From the NCBI RefSeq assembly GCF_009912395.1, contig NZ_WNDO01000006.1:1-64000 (forward strand): 64,000 bases of DNA, given 5' to 3'. The stretch comes from Luteibacter sp. (GTDB lineage: Bacteria; Pseudomonadota; Gammaproteobacteria; Xanthomonadales; Rhodanobacteraceae). Positions within the stretch are counted from its first letter, which is position 1; every line of letters begins with the position of its first letter. The notes beneath the pieces were generated by a model, which had not been told where the DNA came from, made no database searches, and saw nothing but the letters and a program-made list of their open reading frames with translations. Positions 17,969-27,364 of this stretch are shown here, in pieces. The translations under genes and the position numbers were made by a program.

Positions 17969-19000
17969 TCAGGCGGGGCCCCAGTACCCGATGCGCTTGC
18001 GGATCTTGAGTTTTCGCCACAGATTGAACGGCTTGCGGCGTGGGTTACGCGCACCTTCGGCAATGAAGGCATCGATCGCGTCGAGCACGCGCTCGCTCGA
18101 ACGGCCGTCGCGATACGGGTGGATCGCATTGGCGTAGTCGTCGATGGCCTGCATCAGTTCCGGCGGCCGGGAGAGGGCGCGCTCGATCGCCGGCGCGAAC
18201 TGCTCGGGATCGTCGATGTCGATCAGCTGCGGACCCGGGCGGCGGTTCTTGAAGGTGACCACCGGCTTGCCGGTGAGCAGAAACTCGTTGAGTGCGGACG
18301 AGGTGTCCGAGCACATCATGTCGACCTGACCGAACAGGTCGAGAATGTTGTCGTCGTTCGCGAAGCGCAGGTGATCGTTTTCCAGCGCGCGGTACTTGGC
18401 GACCGTTTCCGGGTTCATTTTCGGATGGAAGGTGACGATGAAGCGGTAGCGCCCGTCGCGGGACAGGTCGCGGACCTTGTCGTGGAGGATCTCCGCCGCA
18501 CTCCACGAAGGCGAGAACGTGGAGTGGTAGAGGATCACCGGCGGCTGGCGCACGTCCGGCACCGGACGACGGCCCATCTCGCCCATGAAGGGATCGAGCT
18601 TCGGCCAGCCGGTTTCCTTCACGGCGAAATGGCCGAGCTTGCCGGCGATCTCGCCGAAGGACTTCGTGTCGCGCGGACCGGTGGTGCAGTACAGGTCGAA
18701 AAAGCCGCGGATGTAGATGTGCCTGGGCTTGCCGGCGTCGAAACCGTGGAAGGTCTCGACCTTCACGCCCGGGAAGAAATGCGGCACCGCGTTGCTCGAG
18801 GTGATCACGGCGATGGGGTTGTAGCGCCGCACCTCTTCGGTGGTGCGCAGCCAGACCTCGCCGTCGACGAGGTCTTCGCCGCCCGGGCCGTCGAAGAACC
18901 AGGCCGCCTCGTGGCCGCGCGCGCGGATGGCGTCCTGCAACGGGCGCAGGATGGCCAGGGCGTAGCGTTCCGATCCGTAGAGGAGGTAGTGCTTCTTCAT
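17969..19000 (-). CDS. CDP-glycerol glycerophosphotransferase-like protein
   Basis: A 343-residue protein. The GT-B-like C-terminal half has FHPKMN (about 223), SDTSSALNEFLLTGKPVVTFKNRRPG (about 259-284) and DGRSSERVLDAI (about 305-316). These resemble the TagF/TagB CDP-glycerol glycerophosphotransferase family, in which an H-P-x pair and an S-D-x-S motif contact CDP-glycerol. It starts at ATG 19000, overlapping the GT2 gene stop by 4 bases. Its location among LPS glycosyltransferases suggests it adds a phosphoglycerol or related group to LPS core or a surface glycan. Substrate assignment is inference. Confidence 0.78.
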   Translation of the reverse strand: MKKHYLLYGSERYALAILRPLQDAIRARGHEAAWFFDGPGGEDLVDGEVWLRTTEEVRRYNPIAVITSSNAVPHFFPGVKVETFHGFDAGKPRHIYIRGFFDLYCTTGPRDTKSFGEIAGKLGHFAVKETGWPKLDPFMGEMGRRPVPDVRQPPVILYHSTFSPSWSAAEILHDKVRDLSRDGRYRFIVTFHPKMNPETVAKYRALENDHLRFANDDNILDLFGQVDMMCSDTSSALNEFLLTGKPVVTFKNRRPGPQLIDIDDPEQFAPAIERALSRPPELMQAIDDYANAIHPYRDGRSSERVLDAIDAFIAEGARNPRRKPFNLWRKLKIRKRIGYWGPA

Positions 19001-19830
19001 GTCGTGGTGTCCGAGCCGCGGTCGAGTCCGTGGCGATGCAGGGCGGTGGCGGCCGAGTCGCGGGAGACCGGGTTGTGCCGCATTTCGTAGTAGCGCATGC
19101 GCTTGTAGATCGCGTAGCTGGCCGCGGTCTGCGCGATGATGAAACCGCGCCAGCCATCGAGGAAGGCGAGGCGGAAGAAGTAGTCCTTGATGAAGGCCAG
19201 CCAGAAGACGAACGGGGTCTGCCACATGCGCGTGGACTTGCCCTTGTCGTACCAGTCGCGGCACTTCAGTTCGGAGTAGCGCAGCACCTTCAGTTGCTTC
19301 TCGACCAGGCTGGGGTTGTTCACGTGGTCGAAGGGCGCACGTAGCGTTCGCGACGGGCCGTCGAAGCGCAGCGATTCGTGCACGCGGGCGTCGGTCCAGC
19401 GGGCACGATCGCGGTGCCAGAGGCGCGCCATTTTCTCGCCCATGGCCGGGCGGTACCAGCGCATCGGCCGGCCCATGTAGATGGTCCGACGGCGCAGGTA
19501 CGCGGCGGCGTCGCCGCTGGCCTGGATGGCCGGCAACGCGGCTTCCAGTTCGGCGGCCAGTTCGGGGGAGAGGAATTCGTCGGCGTCCAGGGCCAGCAGC
19601 CACTCGTGGCTGGCCTGGGTGGTGGCGAAATTGCGCTGCGGGCCGAAGCCCAGCCAGTCCTGGTGCACCACCCGGGCGCCATGGGCTTTCGCGATGGCCA
19701 CGGTATCGTCGGTGCTGCCGCTGTCCACCACCACTTTCTCGGCGGCGAAGGGCACGCTGTCCAGGCAACGGGCGATCGTATGCGCCTCGTTGTACGTGAT
19801 AACGACTAGGGTCAGGGGGAGGCTCGCCAT
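18997..19830 (-). CDS. GT2-family glycosyltransferase, WaaE/KdtX type
   Basis: A 277-residue GT-A enzyme: LTLVVITYNEAHTIARCLDS at the N terminus, VVDSGSTDDT (about 33-42) and LALDADEFLS with the DxD metal site (about 79-87). The segment with RRRTIYMGRPMRWYRP and RVHESL is characteristic of the WaaE/KdtX-like LPS-core beta-glycosyltransferases. It is probably cytoplasmic and membrane-associated, and adds a sugar to the LPS inner core. It is coupled with the downstream CDP-glycerol-type gene through a 4-base overlap. Confidence 0.85.
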   Translation of the reverse strand: MASLPLTLVVITYNEAHTIARCLDSVPFAAEKVVVDSGSTDDTVAIAKAHGARVVHQDWLGFGPQRNFATTQASHEWLLALDADEFLSPELAAELEAALPAIQASGDAAAYLRRRTIYMGRPMRWYRPAMGEKMARLWHRDRARWTDARVHESLRFDGPSRTLRAPFDHVNNPSLVEKQLKVLRYSELKCRDWYDKGKSTRMWQTPFVFWLAFIKDYFFRLAFLDGWRGFIIAQTAASYAIYKRMRYYEMRHNPVSRDSAATALHRHGLDRGSDTTT

Positions 19831-19890
19831 CGGCGAAGTCTACCCGAATCGTCCCCGGGCCCGGACGGAAACGGCTATCCTTCGCCGGTC

Positions 19891-20730
19891 ATGCGTATCT
19901 CCGTCGCCATCCTCACCTACAACTGGCCCACGGCCCTGGAGCGCGTGCTCGAGGCGCTGGCCCGACAGACCCGCCTGCCGGACGAGGTCATCGTCTCCGA
20001 CGACGGCTCGCGAGCCGAGACGCGCGAGATGCTCGAGCGTGTCGCGGCCACGTACCCCACGCGTCTTGTCCACTTGTGGCAGCCCGACGACGGTGCCCGG
20101 ATGAGCCGGGCCCGCAATCGCGCGATCGCGGCGGCCACGGGCGATTACGTGATCCTGCTGGACGGCGACATGGTGGCCGAGCCGAACTTCATCGCCGACC
20201 ACGAGGCCTTCGCGATGAAGGGCTGCTACGTGCAGGGTTCGCGCGTGCTCAGCGACGAATCGCTTACGCAGCGGATGCTGGCTGACGGATCGGTACGCGC
20301 CACGTTCTTCACCCCGGGTATCGAGCGCCGCCGCCACACCCTGCGCATGCCTTGGCTGGCGCGCTGGTACGCGAAGCCGAGCCAGAAAACGCGCGGCATC
20401 AAGAGCTGCAACATGGGCTTCTGGCGTAATGACCTGCTCGCTTTGAATGGCTTCAACGAGATGATGACCGGCTGGGGCCGCGAAGACACCGAGCTGGTGC
20501 ACCGCGCTTACCACATGGGCCTGCGTCGCCGTGAAATGCGCTTCAGCGGATTGGCCACGCACCTCTACCACCGCACGCGCAAGAACATCATCGACAACCC
20601 CAACGATCGCATCCTCGACGACACGCGTCGTCGGAAACTGGTGCGTAGCGAACTGGGGCTCGACCAGTACCTCGACGAATTCGCGACGCCGCCGCCCGAT
20701 CTGAGGCCGGCGTCAGTCCAGGGAATCTAA
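19891..20730 (+). CDS. GT2-family glycosyltransferase
   Basis: A 279-residue GT-A enzyme with MRISVAILTYNWP, VIVSDDGS (about 32-39), the metal-binding LLDGDM (about 89-94) and a C-terminal WGREDTELVHRAY (about 197-209), the catalytic ED motif of inverting GT2 enzymes. It is divergent from the WaaE-like gene, and its last 18 bases overlap the convergent GT4-like gene. It probably acts in LPS core or capsule assembly; donor and acceptor are unknown. Confidence 0.85.
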   Translation: MRISVAILTYNWPTALERVLEALARQTRLPDEVIVSDDGSRAETREMLERVAATYPTRLVHLWQPDDGARMSRARNRAIAAATGDYVILLDGDMVAEPNFIADHEAFAMKGCYVQGSRVLSDESLTQRMLADGSVRATFFTPGIERRRHTLRMPWLARWYAKPSQKTRGIKSCNMGFWRNDLLALNGFNEMMTGWGREDTELVHRAYHMGLRRREMRFSGLATHLYHRTRKNIIDNPNDRILDDTRRRKLVRSELGLDQYLDEFATPPPDLRPASVQGI

Positions 20731-21708
20731 CGCCGCGCCCAGGCGTGCCGGGAAGGCGATCTGGTTGGTGAGGTACCACGCGCGCGCATTGGCGCCGAGG
20801 GTCCGGCGTTCATCGTCGCCCATCGTCAGCGCGCGCTCGATGGCTTGTTCGAGGGCGGTTTCGTCCACATGCCAGGTGCGAGCCAGATGGTACGCATCGC
20901 CCTCGCGGGCCGTCACGGGGATGCCGCGGCTGTCGTCGATCATCTGGTTCATCGGCGCACCATCGCAGGCGATGACCACGGCGGCGCAGCTCATCGCTTC
21001 CACCAGGTAATGACCCCAACCTTCGGTCTGCGACAGGCAAAGGTGGAAGACGTGTTCGTTCTGCAGGCGACGCACGTCCTCGTCGGATAGGCGTTCGCGA
21101 ACGATGCGCAGGTTGGCCGCACCGCCATCGTCTTCGGCGGACGGGCCGGCGCGCAGCACGGTGAGCAGCGGCCACTCCGGATGACGCTTCCATACCTCGA
21201 CCAGCGTGGCGGTGCCCTTCAGGTGGCTTGAACCTGCCGCATGCAAAAAGGAGTGTGGCTTGCGCGGCACGCTTGGATCGTGGCGGTCGCGACTGCGGAA
21301 GCCGACTTCGATGGCCGTCAGGCCGCGTGCTTCGAAGATGCGGGTGGCTTCGTGGGTCTTGGTGAGCAGGGCATCGTAGCGCGGCAGGTAGCGCAGACTA
21401 CGCGAAGAGACCCATTCCGGATTGGGCATCAGCAGGTTGATGTCGGCCAGCCCGAAACTCGCCGGCCTGACATGTTCCAGCGAGAGGTTGATATCGAAGC
21501 GTGCGCGGCGTCGACCGAGGCTCAGCCAGGAGGCCAGCCACATGCGCAGTCGCATGCCACGCAGGCGCCAGGCGCCATCGTGGCGTCGCGAGCCAAGCCG
21601 GCTGACGGTGACGTCATGGCCCAGGTCGCGCAAGGCGTTCTCGACGACCTCGATGTCATGGGAAAGGCCGCGCTGGTTGTCCCACGCCAGCAGGTGGATG
21701 CGTGCCAT
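20713..21708 (-). CDS. GT4-like glycosyltransferase
   Basis: A 331-residue protein. The C-terminal half shows a GT-B donor-binding pattern: LHAAGSSHLKGTATLVEVWK (about 168-187), then SQTEGWGHYLVEAMSCAAVVIACDGAPMNQMI (about 237-268) with the E-x7-E-like motif of retaining GT4 enzymes. The start at 21708 is chosen because MARIHLLAWD fits a GT-B N terminus and its ATG overlaps the stop of the O-antigen ligase gene by one base (TGATG), a coupled operon arrangement. It is probably an LPS or surface-glycan glycosyltransferase. Confidence 0.8.
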   Translation of the reverse strand: MARIHLLAWDNQRGLSHDIEVVENALRDLGHDVTVSRLGSRRHDGAWRLRGMRLRMWLASWLSLGRRRARFDINLSLEHVRPASFGLADINLLMPNPEWVSSRSLRYLPRYDALLTKTHEATRIFEARGLTAIEVGFRSRDRHDPSVPRKPHSFLHAAGSSHLKGTATLVEVWKRHPEWPLLTVLRAGPSAEDDGGAANLRIVRERLSDEDVRRLQNEHVFHLCLSQTEGWGHYLVEAMSCAAVVIACDGAPMNQMIDDSRGIPVTAREGDAYHLARTWHVDETALEQAIERALTMGDDERRTLGANARAWYLTNQIAFPARLGAALDSLD

Positions 21709-23000
21709 CAGGCTGCGGCCCGCACGTGCCGCGCGATGCGCACCGGAAGCACCGTTGCCAGCATGAAGCCCAGGACGAGATAGAGGTAGAACGAATGCGG
21801 CATGGCGCGATAGAAAACGTTGTCCGTCATGGCCGAGAGCGCATAGACGATGACGATGGCGAGGCCGGCCGTGGCAAGCGTGGCCGTCCATTCGTCGTCG
21901 TCGCCGACCCGACGGGCGAAGTGGATGCCTGGCAGCACGAAGATCAGGAGCATGATCGCCAGCAACGGCACGCCGCCGGCCGCCGCGGCCTCCAGGTATT
22001 CGTTATGCGGATGGTCGTACTTGGCGATGGTCTCGGACACTTCGCCGCGCGCGATACGCGCCCGGTTGTAGACGCCGAACTGGTCGAGCCCCACGCCGTC
22101 CAGCGGATGCTGAACAAACGCCTGGGTGGCAGACTCCCACATGGCGAGGCGCTCCCGGACCGGACCGGCCGTGTTGTCCTTGCTGAACGTAGAGATCTCG
22201 CCACTCACCTCACCGAAACGATGGATGACCTGGTGGTTGAGCATCGTGGTGCTGCCAGCGACGCCCACGATCAGGATGCCGAGGAAGATCAACGCACCGC
22301 GCCAGCGGTGGGTCCGGCGGACATGAAGGGCGATAATGACGAGCAGCGCGGGCAGGAAGGCCAGCATCGGCCCGCGGCTCTGGGTGAGGATGGCGCCATA
22401 GGCGCCGACGGCGACGGCGATGCCATGCAGCCAGCGCTCGCGAAGCGCTACGGTGGGCTGCATCAGCCGGATGATCGAGAACAGCACCATGCACAGCGTG
22501 ACCATGGTGAACTCGATGGCGCTCCACTCTCCGCCGCTGATGCCGTATGCGCGCTCCACGCCCATCAGGTGGTGCTGCACGATGCACGAGCCGCCGAGCA
22601 CCAGGGTGACAACCGCCAGGAGGTTCCAGATCAGGCGCCAGTCGAGGGCCATCGTGAAGATGGCGGCGGTGCCCAGGTAGAGCAGGGTTTGGGCCGGCAG
22701 ATCGAGCTCGCCCCAACCGAGCCGGTGCCAGGCGATATTGAAGATCGCGTAGGCGAACCGAAGAAAGCAGACGATGACGATGGCGCGCACGAGCCTGTAG
22801 CGCAGCCGCGTATCCGGGTGGCGCACGATCGTCACGATGCCGGTGACAAGCAGGCCGAGCAGCAGGATGGCTTTCGACTTGAAGGGTACCGAGACGGCAA
22901 GCGGCACGAGGGCGACCAGGGCGCTCAGCAGGACGGTACGCCAGGTGTACTGGGGAGGGGCGGCCGTGGCGGCTGCGGTCATGCGTGTTCTTTCCATCAA
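21708..23000 (-). CDS. O-antigen ligase / polymerase family membrane protein
   Basis: A 430-residue protein with about 10-12 hydrophobic segments and a large periplasmic loop containing SRGPMLAFLPALL (about 214) and YDHPHNEYLEAAAAGG (about 332). These Wzy_C-family signatures are shared by WaaL O-antigen ligases and Wzy polymerases, and the HPHNEYLE motif is typical of them. It would join polymer to lipid A-core on the periplasmic face, or polymerise repeat units. Ligase versus polymerase is undecided. It is the first gene of the pair with the GT4-like enzyme. Confidence 0.85.
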   Translation of the reverse strand: MMERTRMTAAATAAPPQYTWRTVLLSALVALVPLAVSVPFKSKAILLLGLLVTGIVTIVRHPDTRLRYRLVRAIVIVCFLRFAYAIFNIAWHRLGWGELDLPAQTLLYLGTAAIFTMALDWRLIWNLLAVVTLVLGGSCIVQHHLMGVERAYGISGGEWSAIEFTMVTLCMVLFSIIRLMQPTVALRERWLHGIAVAVGAYGAILTQSRGPMLAFLPALLVIIALHVRRTHRWRGALIFLGILIVGVAGSTTMLNHQVIHRFGEVSGEISTFSKDNTAGPVRERLAMWESATQAFVQHPLDGVGLDQFGVYNRARIARGEVSETIAKYDHPHNEYLEAAAAGGVPLLAIMLLIFVLPGIHFARRVGDDDEWTATLATAGLAIVIVYALSAMTDNVFYRAMPHSFYLYLVLGFMLATVLPVRIARHVRAAA

Positions 23001-23124
23001 CGCCCGTCGGGAAAACGCCGCGGCCGCGTGAATGCAAGCAACGGTACGGTGCCACGGGTTGCCGTGACATTACGATGGTACATCACCGACTGGTCCGTCC
23101 GAATGGCGATCCGGACACGCCTGT

Positions 23125-24432
23125 TCAGTTGGCCTTTTTTTCCAACAGGGCGTAGTACATGCCGTCGAGGTCGCCGTTTCCGGGCAGCACCTGCCACCCC
23201 ACATGGGCGGCCTCTCCCGCCGGCAACGAGAACCGCAAGGCGGCATCCGCGTGCCGATGAAGGAATCCATCGATCACGCCCTCGTTTTCACGTCGAAGGA
23301 TCGAGCACGTCACATAAAGCAGGCGGCCGCCGGGTGCGAGCGTCGTCCAGCATGCGTCGAGGATGCGCTCCTGCTGGATGACCAGGGCATCGATGTCCGA
23401 CTCTCGTCGATGCAGGCGCACGTCGGGACGGCGCCGGATGACGCCGGTGGCGGAGCAGGGCGCGTCGATCATGATGCGATCGAAGGCATGGCCATCCCAC
23501 CATGCCGAGGTGTCTCCGGCATCGGCGACCGCGACATCGGCGTGCAGCCCCAGTCGTTCGAGGTTTTGCCGGATGCGCGGTGCTCTGCGCGACTCGGACT
23601 CCACGGCAAGCAGGCGGATGTCGGCGCGTTCGAGCGCATGACAGGCCTTGCCGCCCGGCGCGGCGCACGCATCGAGCACGCGTTGGCCATCGAAGAGGTC
23701 CAGCAGGTCGGCAGGGACCTGGGCGGCACCGTCCTGGACGGCGAAGTGTCCTTCGGCGAAACCGGGCAGTCGCGTGACGTCGGTGCTATGCGGAAGGATC
23801 AGGCCGTCGACCAGCCATTCGTGGAGTTCGACCTCCTGGCCAGCGGCACGCAGTTCATCGGCCACCCTGGCGCGATCCGCACGTCGCCGGTTCACGCGGA
23901 GCATCAGCGGTGGTTCTCGGTTGGCGGCGGCCAGCACCTCGTCGGCCTGCCCGGGCCAGTCGCGATCGATCGCGGCCGCGAGCCATGCGGGATGCGCATG
24001 CCGGGTGGCGGGGCGGGCATCCAAGGCGGCGAGTAACGCGCTGCGCTCCCGCAGCCAGCGACGCAGCACCGCGTTGGCGAGGCCGGCCAGGCGTGGGCGG
24101 CGCAGTTCGCGCACGGCCTCCACGGTGGCGGCGACGGCGGCGTACTCGGGCAATTCGAGGACTTCCAACTGCACCAGGGCCGTGACGAGCAGCGCGTGGA
24201 TCACCGGTTCGTTGCGTCGGATCGGCTTGTCGAGCAGGCGGTCGATCGCGGCGTCGAAGCGCGGCCACCAGCGTGCGCCTTCATTGAGCAAGGCGGTGAG
24301 CAGGGCACGGTCGCGAGCGTCGGGCAGGCGCGGAAGCGCGCGATCGGCGACCTCGCGCAGGGAATGGCCGGACAGGGCGATGTCGGCCAGCGCCTGGGCC
24401 GCGAGCGCGCGGACCGAAGGGGCCTTGCTCAC
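23125..24432 (-). CDS. rsmB: 16S rRNA m5C967 methyltransferase RsmB
   Basis: A 435-residue protein with an N-terminal NusB-like RNA-binding domain ([17 protein letters not shown] onward) and a C-terminal Rossmann methyltransferase: SAM site [14 protein letters not shown] (about 255-268) and motif [18 protein letters not shown] (about 324-341) with the Pro-Cys pair. It methylates C967 of 16S rRNA using S-adenosylmethionine. It overlaps the fmt stop by 4 bases. The def-fmt-rsmB order is the standard gammaproteobacterial cluster. Confidence 0.96.
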   Translation of the reverse strand: MSKAPSVRALAAQALADIALSGHSLREVADRALPRLPDARDRALLTALLNEGARWWPRFDAAIDRLLDKPIRRNEPVIHALLVTALVQLEVLELPEYAAVAATVEAVRELRRPRLAGLANAVLRRWLRERSALLAALDARPATRHAHPAWLAAAIDRDWPGQADEVLAAANREPPLMLRVNRRRADRARVADELRAAGQEVELHEWLVDGLILPHSTDVTRLPGFAEGHFAVQDGAAQVPADLLDLFDGQRVLDACAAPGGKACHALERADIRLLAVESESRRAPRIRQNLERLGLHADVAVADAGDTSAWWDGHAFDRIMIDAPCSATGVIRRRPDVRLHRRESDIDALVIQQERILDACWTTLAPGGRLLYVTCSILRRENEGVIDGFLHRHADAALRFSLPAGEAAHVGWQVLPGNGDLDGMYYALLEKKAN

Positions 24433-25373
24433 GACGCGGCCCGCCGCAGTTTCGGCCGGGCGTTGAGGTAGTCGGCGGCGCCGATCCGGCGGCCGCCGTC
24501 GCGCTGCACGGCGAGCAGGCGCAGCGCGCCGGTACCGCAGGCGACATCGATGCCGTCGCGGGAGGCGGCGATCACCTCGCCGGGTGTCGCGTCCGCGACA
24601 CGGTCAATGGCGCGCGCGGACCAGATACGCAGGCGCTCGCCGGCCACCTCGGCCTCGGCCACGGGCCAGGGATCGAAGGCGCGGACCTTGCGTTCGAGAT
24701 CGATGGCGGTCAGTGCGAAATCGAGCCGCGCCTCGGCCTTGTCGAGCTTGTGGGCGTATTCAACGCCCTCGGCTGCCTGGGCGCGTGCCACCAGCGTCTC
24801 GCCTTCGAGCGTGCGGCGCAGGCCTTCGGCCAAGGCGTCGGCACCAAGGGCCGACAGGCGGTCGTGCAGGCTGCCGCCTGTCTCGTCGGCGGCGATGGGC
24901 GTGCGGCGCTCGACCAGCACGGGGCCGGTATCGAGGCCGGCCTCCATCTGCATCAGGTCGACACCGCTCTCGGCGTCGCCCGCCAGGATCGCGCGCTGGA
25001 TCGGCGCGGCGCCGCGCCAGCGCGGCAGCAGCGAGGCGTGGACGTTCCAGCAACCCAGGCGCGGGATGGCTAGCACCTTGCGAGGCAGGATCAGGCCGTA
25101 GGCCACCACCACCATCAGGTCGGGCGCATAGGCCGCCAGGCGCTCACGGTCGGCCTCGGCCTTGAACGATTCCGGCTGCTCGACGGCAATACCCGCAGCG
25201 AGCGCGGCTTCCTTCACCGGGCTGGCCGCGAGCTTGCGTCCCCGACCGGCGGGTCGATCAGGCTGGGTGTAGACGGCCACGACATCCACGCCAGAGGTAC
25301 GGCAGGCTTCGAGGCAGGGCACGGCGAAGTCGGGTGTTCCGGCGAACACCACGCGCAGGGAGCGATCCGCCAT
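24429..25373 (-). CDS. fmt: Methionyl-tRNA formyltransferase
   Basis: A 314-residue enzyme that formylates initiator Met-tRNA with 10-formyl-tetrahydrofolate. The N-terminal formyltransferase domain has [12 protein letters not shown] and the signature [21 protein letters not shown] (about 112-132), with the catalytic Asn/His pair around [10 protein letters not shown]. The C-terminal domain (about 205-314) binds tRNA. It begins 2 bases after def and overlaps rsmB, so all three are co-translated. Length matches the family (about 315). Confidence 0.97.
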   Translation of the reverse strand: MADRSLRVVFAGTPDFAVPCLEACRTSGVDVVAVYTQPDRPAGRGRKLAASPVKEAALAAGIAVEQPESFKAEADRERLAAYAPDLMVVVAYGLILPRKVLAIPRLGCWNVHASLLPRWRGAAPIQRAILAGDAESGVDLMQMEAGLDTGPVLVERRTPIAADETGGSLHDRLSALGADALAEGLRRTLEGETLVARAQAAEGVEYAHKLDKAEARLDFALTAIDLERKVRAFDPWPVAEAEVAGERLRIWSARAIDRVADATPGEVIAASRDGIDVACGTGALRLLAVQRDGGRRIGAADYLNARPKLRRAAS

Positions 25374-25375
25374 GC

Positions 25376-25879
25376 TCAGGCGCTGGCCTTGCGCTGTTTT
25401 TCCATGCGCTTGAGCAGCATGCCGCGCTTGAGCGGAGACAGGTAGTCGACGAAGACCTTGCCGGCCAGGTGGTCCATCTCGTGCTGGATGCAGACCGCGA
25501 GCGGGCCTTCGGCCTCGACCACGATCTCGTTGCCGTCCACGTCGTTGGCCTTGACCTTCACCTTCAGGGCGCGGGTCACGTCGGCGTAGATACCTGGGAA
25601 CGACAGGCAGCCTTCCTGGTAGACCTGCTGGCCGTCCTTCTCGAGGATCTCGGGGTTGATGAGGACCAGCGACTCACTACGGTCGTCGCTCATGTCGGCC
25701 ACCAGCACGCGCTGGTGCACGTTGACCTGGGTGGCGGCGAGGCCGACGCCGTTGGCGGCGTACATGGTTTCGTACATGTCGGCCACGAACTGCTTGAGCG
25801 CGTCGTCGAAGGTCGTGACCGGCGCGGCCTTGGTACGCAGGCGCGGGTCGGGGAATTCCAGGATGGTGAGGGTGGACAC
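25376..25879 (-). CDS. def: Peptide deformylase
   Basis: A 167-residue metalloenzyme that removes the N-terminal formyl group from nascent proteins. All three motifs are present: [10 protein letters not shown] (motif 1), EGCLSFPG (motif 2, Cys metal ligand) and [14 protein letters not shown] (motif 3, H-E-x-x-H). Length is normal (about 170). It is the first gene of def-fmt-rsmB and divergent from the LysM gene; the 206-base gap between them should hold both promoters. Confidence 0.97.
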   Translation of the reverse strand: MSTLTILEFPDPRLRTKAAPVTTFDDALKQFVADMYETMYAANGVGLAATQVNVHQRVLVADMSDDRSESLVLINPEILEKDGQQVYQEGCLSFPGIYADVTRALKVKVKANDVDGNEIVVEAEGPLAVCIQHEMDHLAGKVFVDYLSPLKRGMLLKRMEKQRKASA

Positions 25880-26085
25880 GGTGTCACCTTGATCGTTGCG
25901 TGGGCCAGTGCGGCGCCCCGTGCCTGCAAAATGCGGGCAAGTAGGCGAAATCCAAGCAGATGGACCCTGTAGGATGGCCGCCTATTCTACGCGTGCGGCA
26001 GGAACCGGGCGAGCAGGTTCCGTGGTGTACGCATTAACGATTCAGTTACACTTGCGACAGCACTGGGGAAGGGGGAAATCCCACC

Positions 26086-27243
26086 ATGATCAAGAAGTTC
26101 GCCATGCTGCTGGGCGGCATGTTTTTCACCGTGGCCGTCTACGCGGCCGCGTCCCAGCTGCGTCCCGGACACCCCGACACCTACACGGTTCGCAAGGGCG
26201 ACACCCTGTGGGCGATTTCCTCCCGGTTCCTCAGCAAGCCATGGCTGTGGCCGGAGATCTGGCAGGCCAATCCCCAGGTCCGCAATCCCCACCTGATCTA
26301 CCCGGGCGACGTGCTCAACCTGTCGCTGGACGGCACCAACACGCCCCATCTCGGCCTCGAGCCGCGGATCCGCTCCGAGGGTGAGCCGATCACGGCGGTG
26401 CCGCTGTCCGAGCTGCGCATGTTCCTGAAGGAAATGCGAGTGATGGACGCGGACGCCGTCGAGCGCTCGCCCTACGTGGTCGGTTTCGAGGAAAGTCGCC
26501 TGCGCGCCACGCCTGGCACCAAGATCTACGCCCGCGACCTCGACACGGCGCAGCCCGGCCAGCGCTGGGCGGTGGTCCGTCCGACCCAGCGATTCCGCGA
26601 CCACGGTGGGCGCAACGGTAGCGTCGATGCCCTGACCCGGCCGGGGCAGGGTTCCTTCGTGGCGGACGAGCTGGACTCGGATGCCTCCATGGCCTCGTCG
26701 CCCTGGCGCGAGGACACCTACCACGATACCCACTCCGGCACGGGTAGCGATCGCGGCGTCGAGGTGACGGTGATCGGCACGGCCGAGGTCCTGGCAACCA
26801 ATGACGATGTCGCCAGCCTGGTGCTGGTCGATTCGACCCTGGAGATCCGCAAGGGTGATCGCCTGATGCCGGTGGACGACAAACCGTACGACCCCTACTT
26901 CTACCCGCATGCGCCGAAGTCGATGCCCGCCGACCCTCGGGTCATCGCTTTCACCGATGCCAAGAACAGCGTGGGCGCCCACCAGGTGGTCGCCATTTCC
27001 GCCGGCAGCGCCGACGGCGTCGACAACGGCACCACCTTCACCATCATGGCCCAGGGCGACCGGATCCCCGACGAGGTGTCCGGCAACTACGAGCGTCGCA
27101 GCACCTCGCGCAGCGTCCAGCTTCCGGACGAGTACGCGGGGCATCTCATGGTCTTCCGTACCTTCGACCATGTCAGCTACGCCCTGGTGATGGACTCCCT
27201 GCGTCCGGTGCATCGCGGCGACAAGCTGACGCTGCCCGAGTGA
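26086..27243 (+). CDS. LysM-domain exported protein
   Basis: A 385-residue protein with an N-terminal signal sequence (MIKKFAMLLGGMFFTVAVYAAA, cleavage around residue 22). One LysM peptidoglycan-binding domain spans about residues 31-84 (DTYTVRKGDTLWAISSRF...LWPEIWQANPQ...NPHLIYPGDVLNL). The rest is a periplasmic domain of unknown function, conserved in this genomic position next to def and dprA in related bacteria. No peptidase motif is visible. It probably binds the cell wall. A GC-rich hairpin follows. Confidence 0.85.
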   Translation: MIKKFAMLLGGMFFTVAVYAAASQLRPGHPDTYTVRKGDTLWAISSRFLSKPWLWPEIWQANPQVRNPHLIYPGDVLNLSLDGTNTPHLGLEPRIRSEGEPITAVPLSELRMFLKEMRVMDADAVERSPYVVGFEESRLRATPGTKIYARDLDTAQPGQRWAVVRPTQRFRDHGGRNGSVDALTRPGQGSFVADELDSDASMASSPWREDTYHDTHSGTGSDRGVEVTVIGTAEVLATNDDVASLVLVDSTLEIRKGDRLMPVDDKPYDPYFYPHAPKSMPADPRVIAFTDAKNSVGAHQVVAISAGSADGVDNGTTFTIMAQGDRIPDEVSGNYERRSTSRSVQLPDEYAGHLMVFRTFDHVSYALVMDSLRPVHRGDKLTLPE

Positions 27244-27250
27244 ACCTCGC

Positions 27251-27281
27251 GGCCCGCTCCCACGTCGGGTGGGGGCGGGCC
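27251..27281 (+). terminator. GC-rich hairpin after the LysM gene
   Basis: GGCCCGCTCCCAC pairs with GTGGGGGCGGGCC (one G-U wobble) around a 5-base loop, 7 bases after the LysM gene stop. No U tract follows, so it may be a weak terminator or an mRNA-stabilising hairpin. Confidence 0.5.
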
Positions 27282-27364
27282 GGCTTCCTGCGTCGGCCCA
27301 TCACCCGCGTCGACGCGGGCTGGTCGTCGCTCCCTCACGCCGTCGCCTCTCCTAGACTGCGCGG

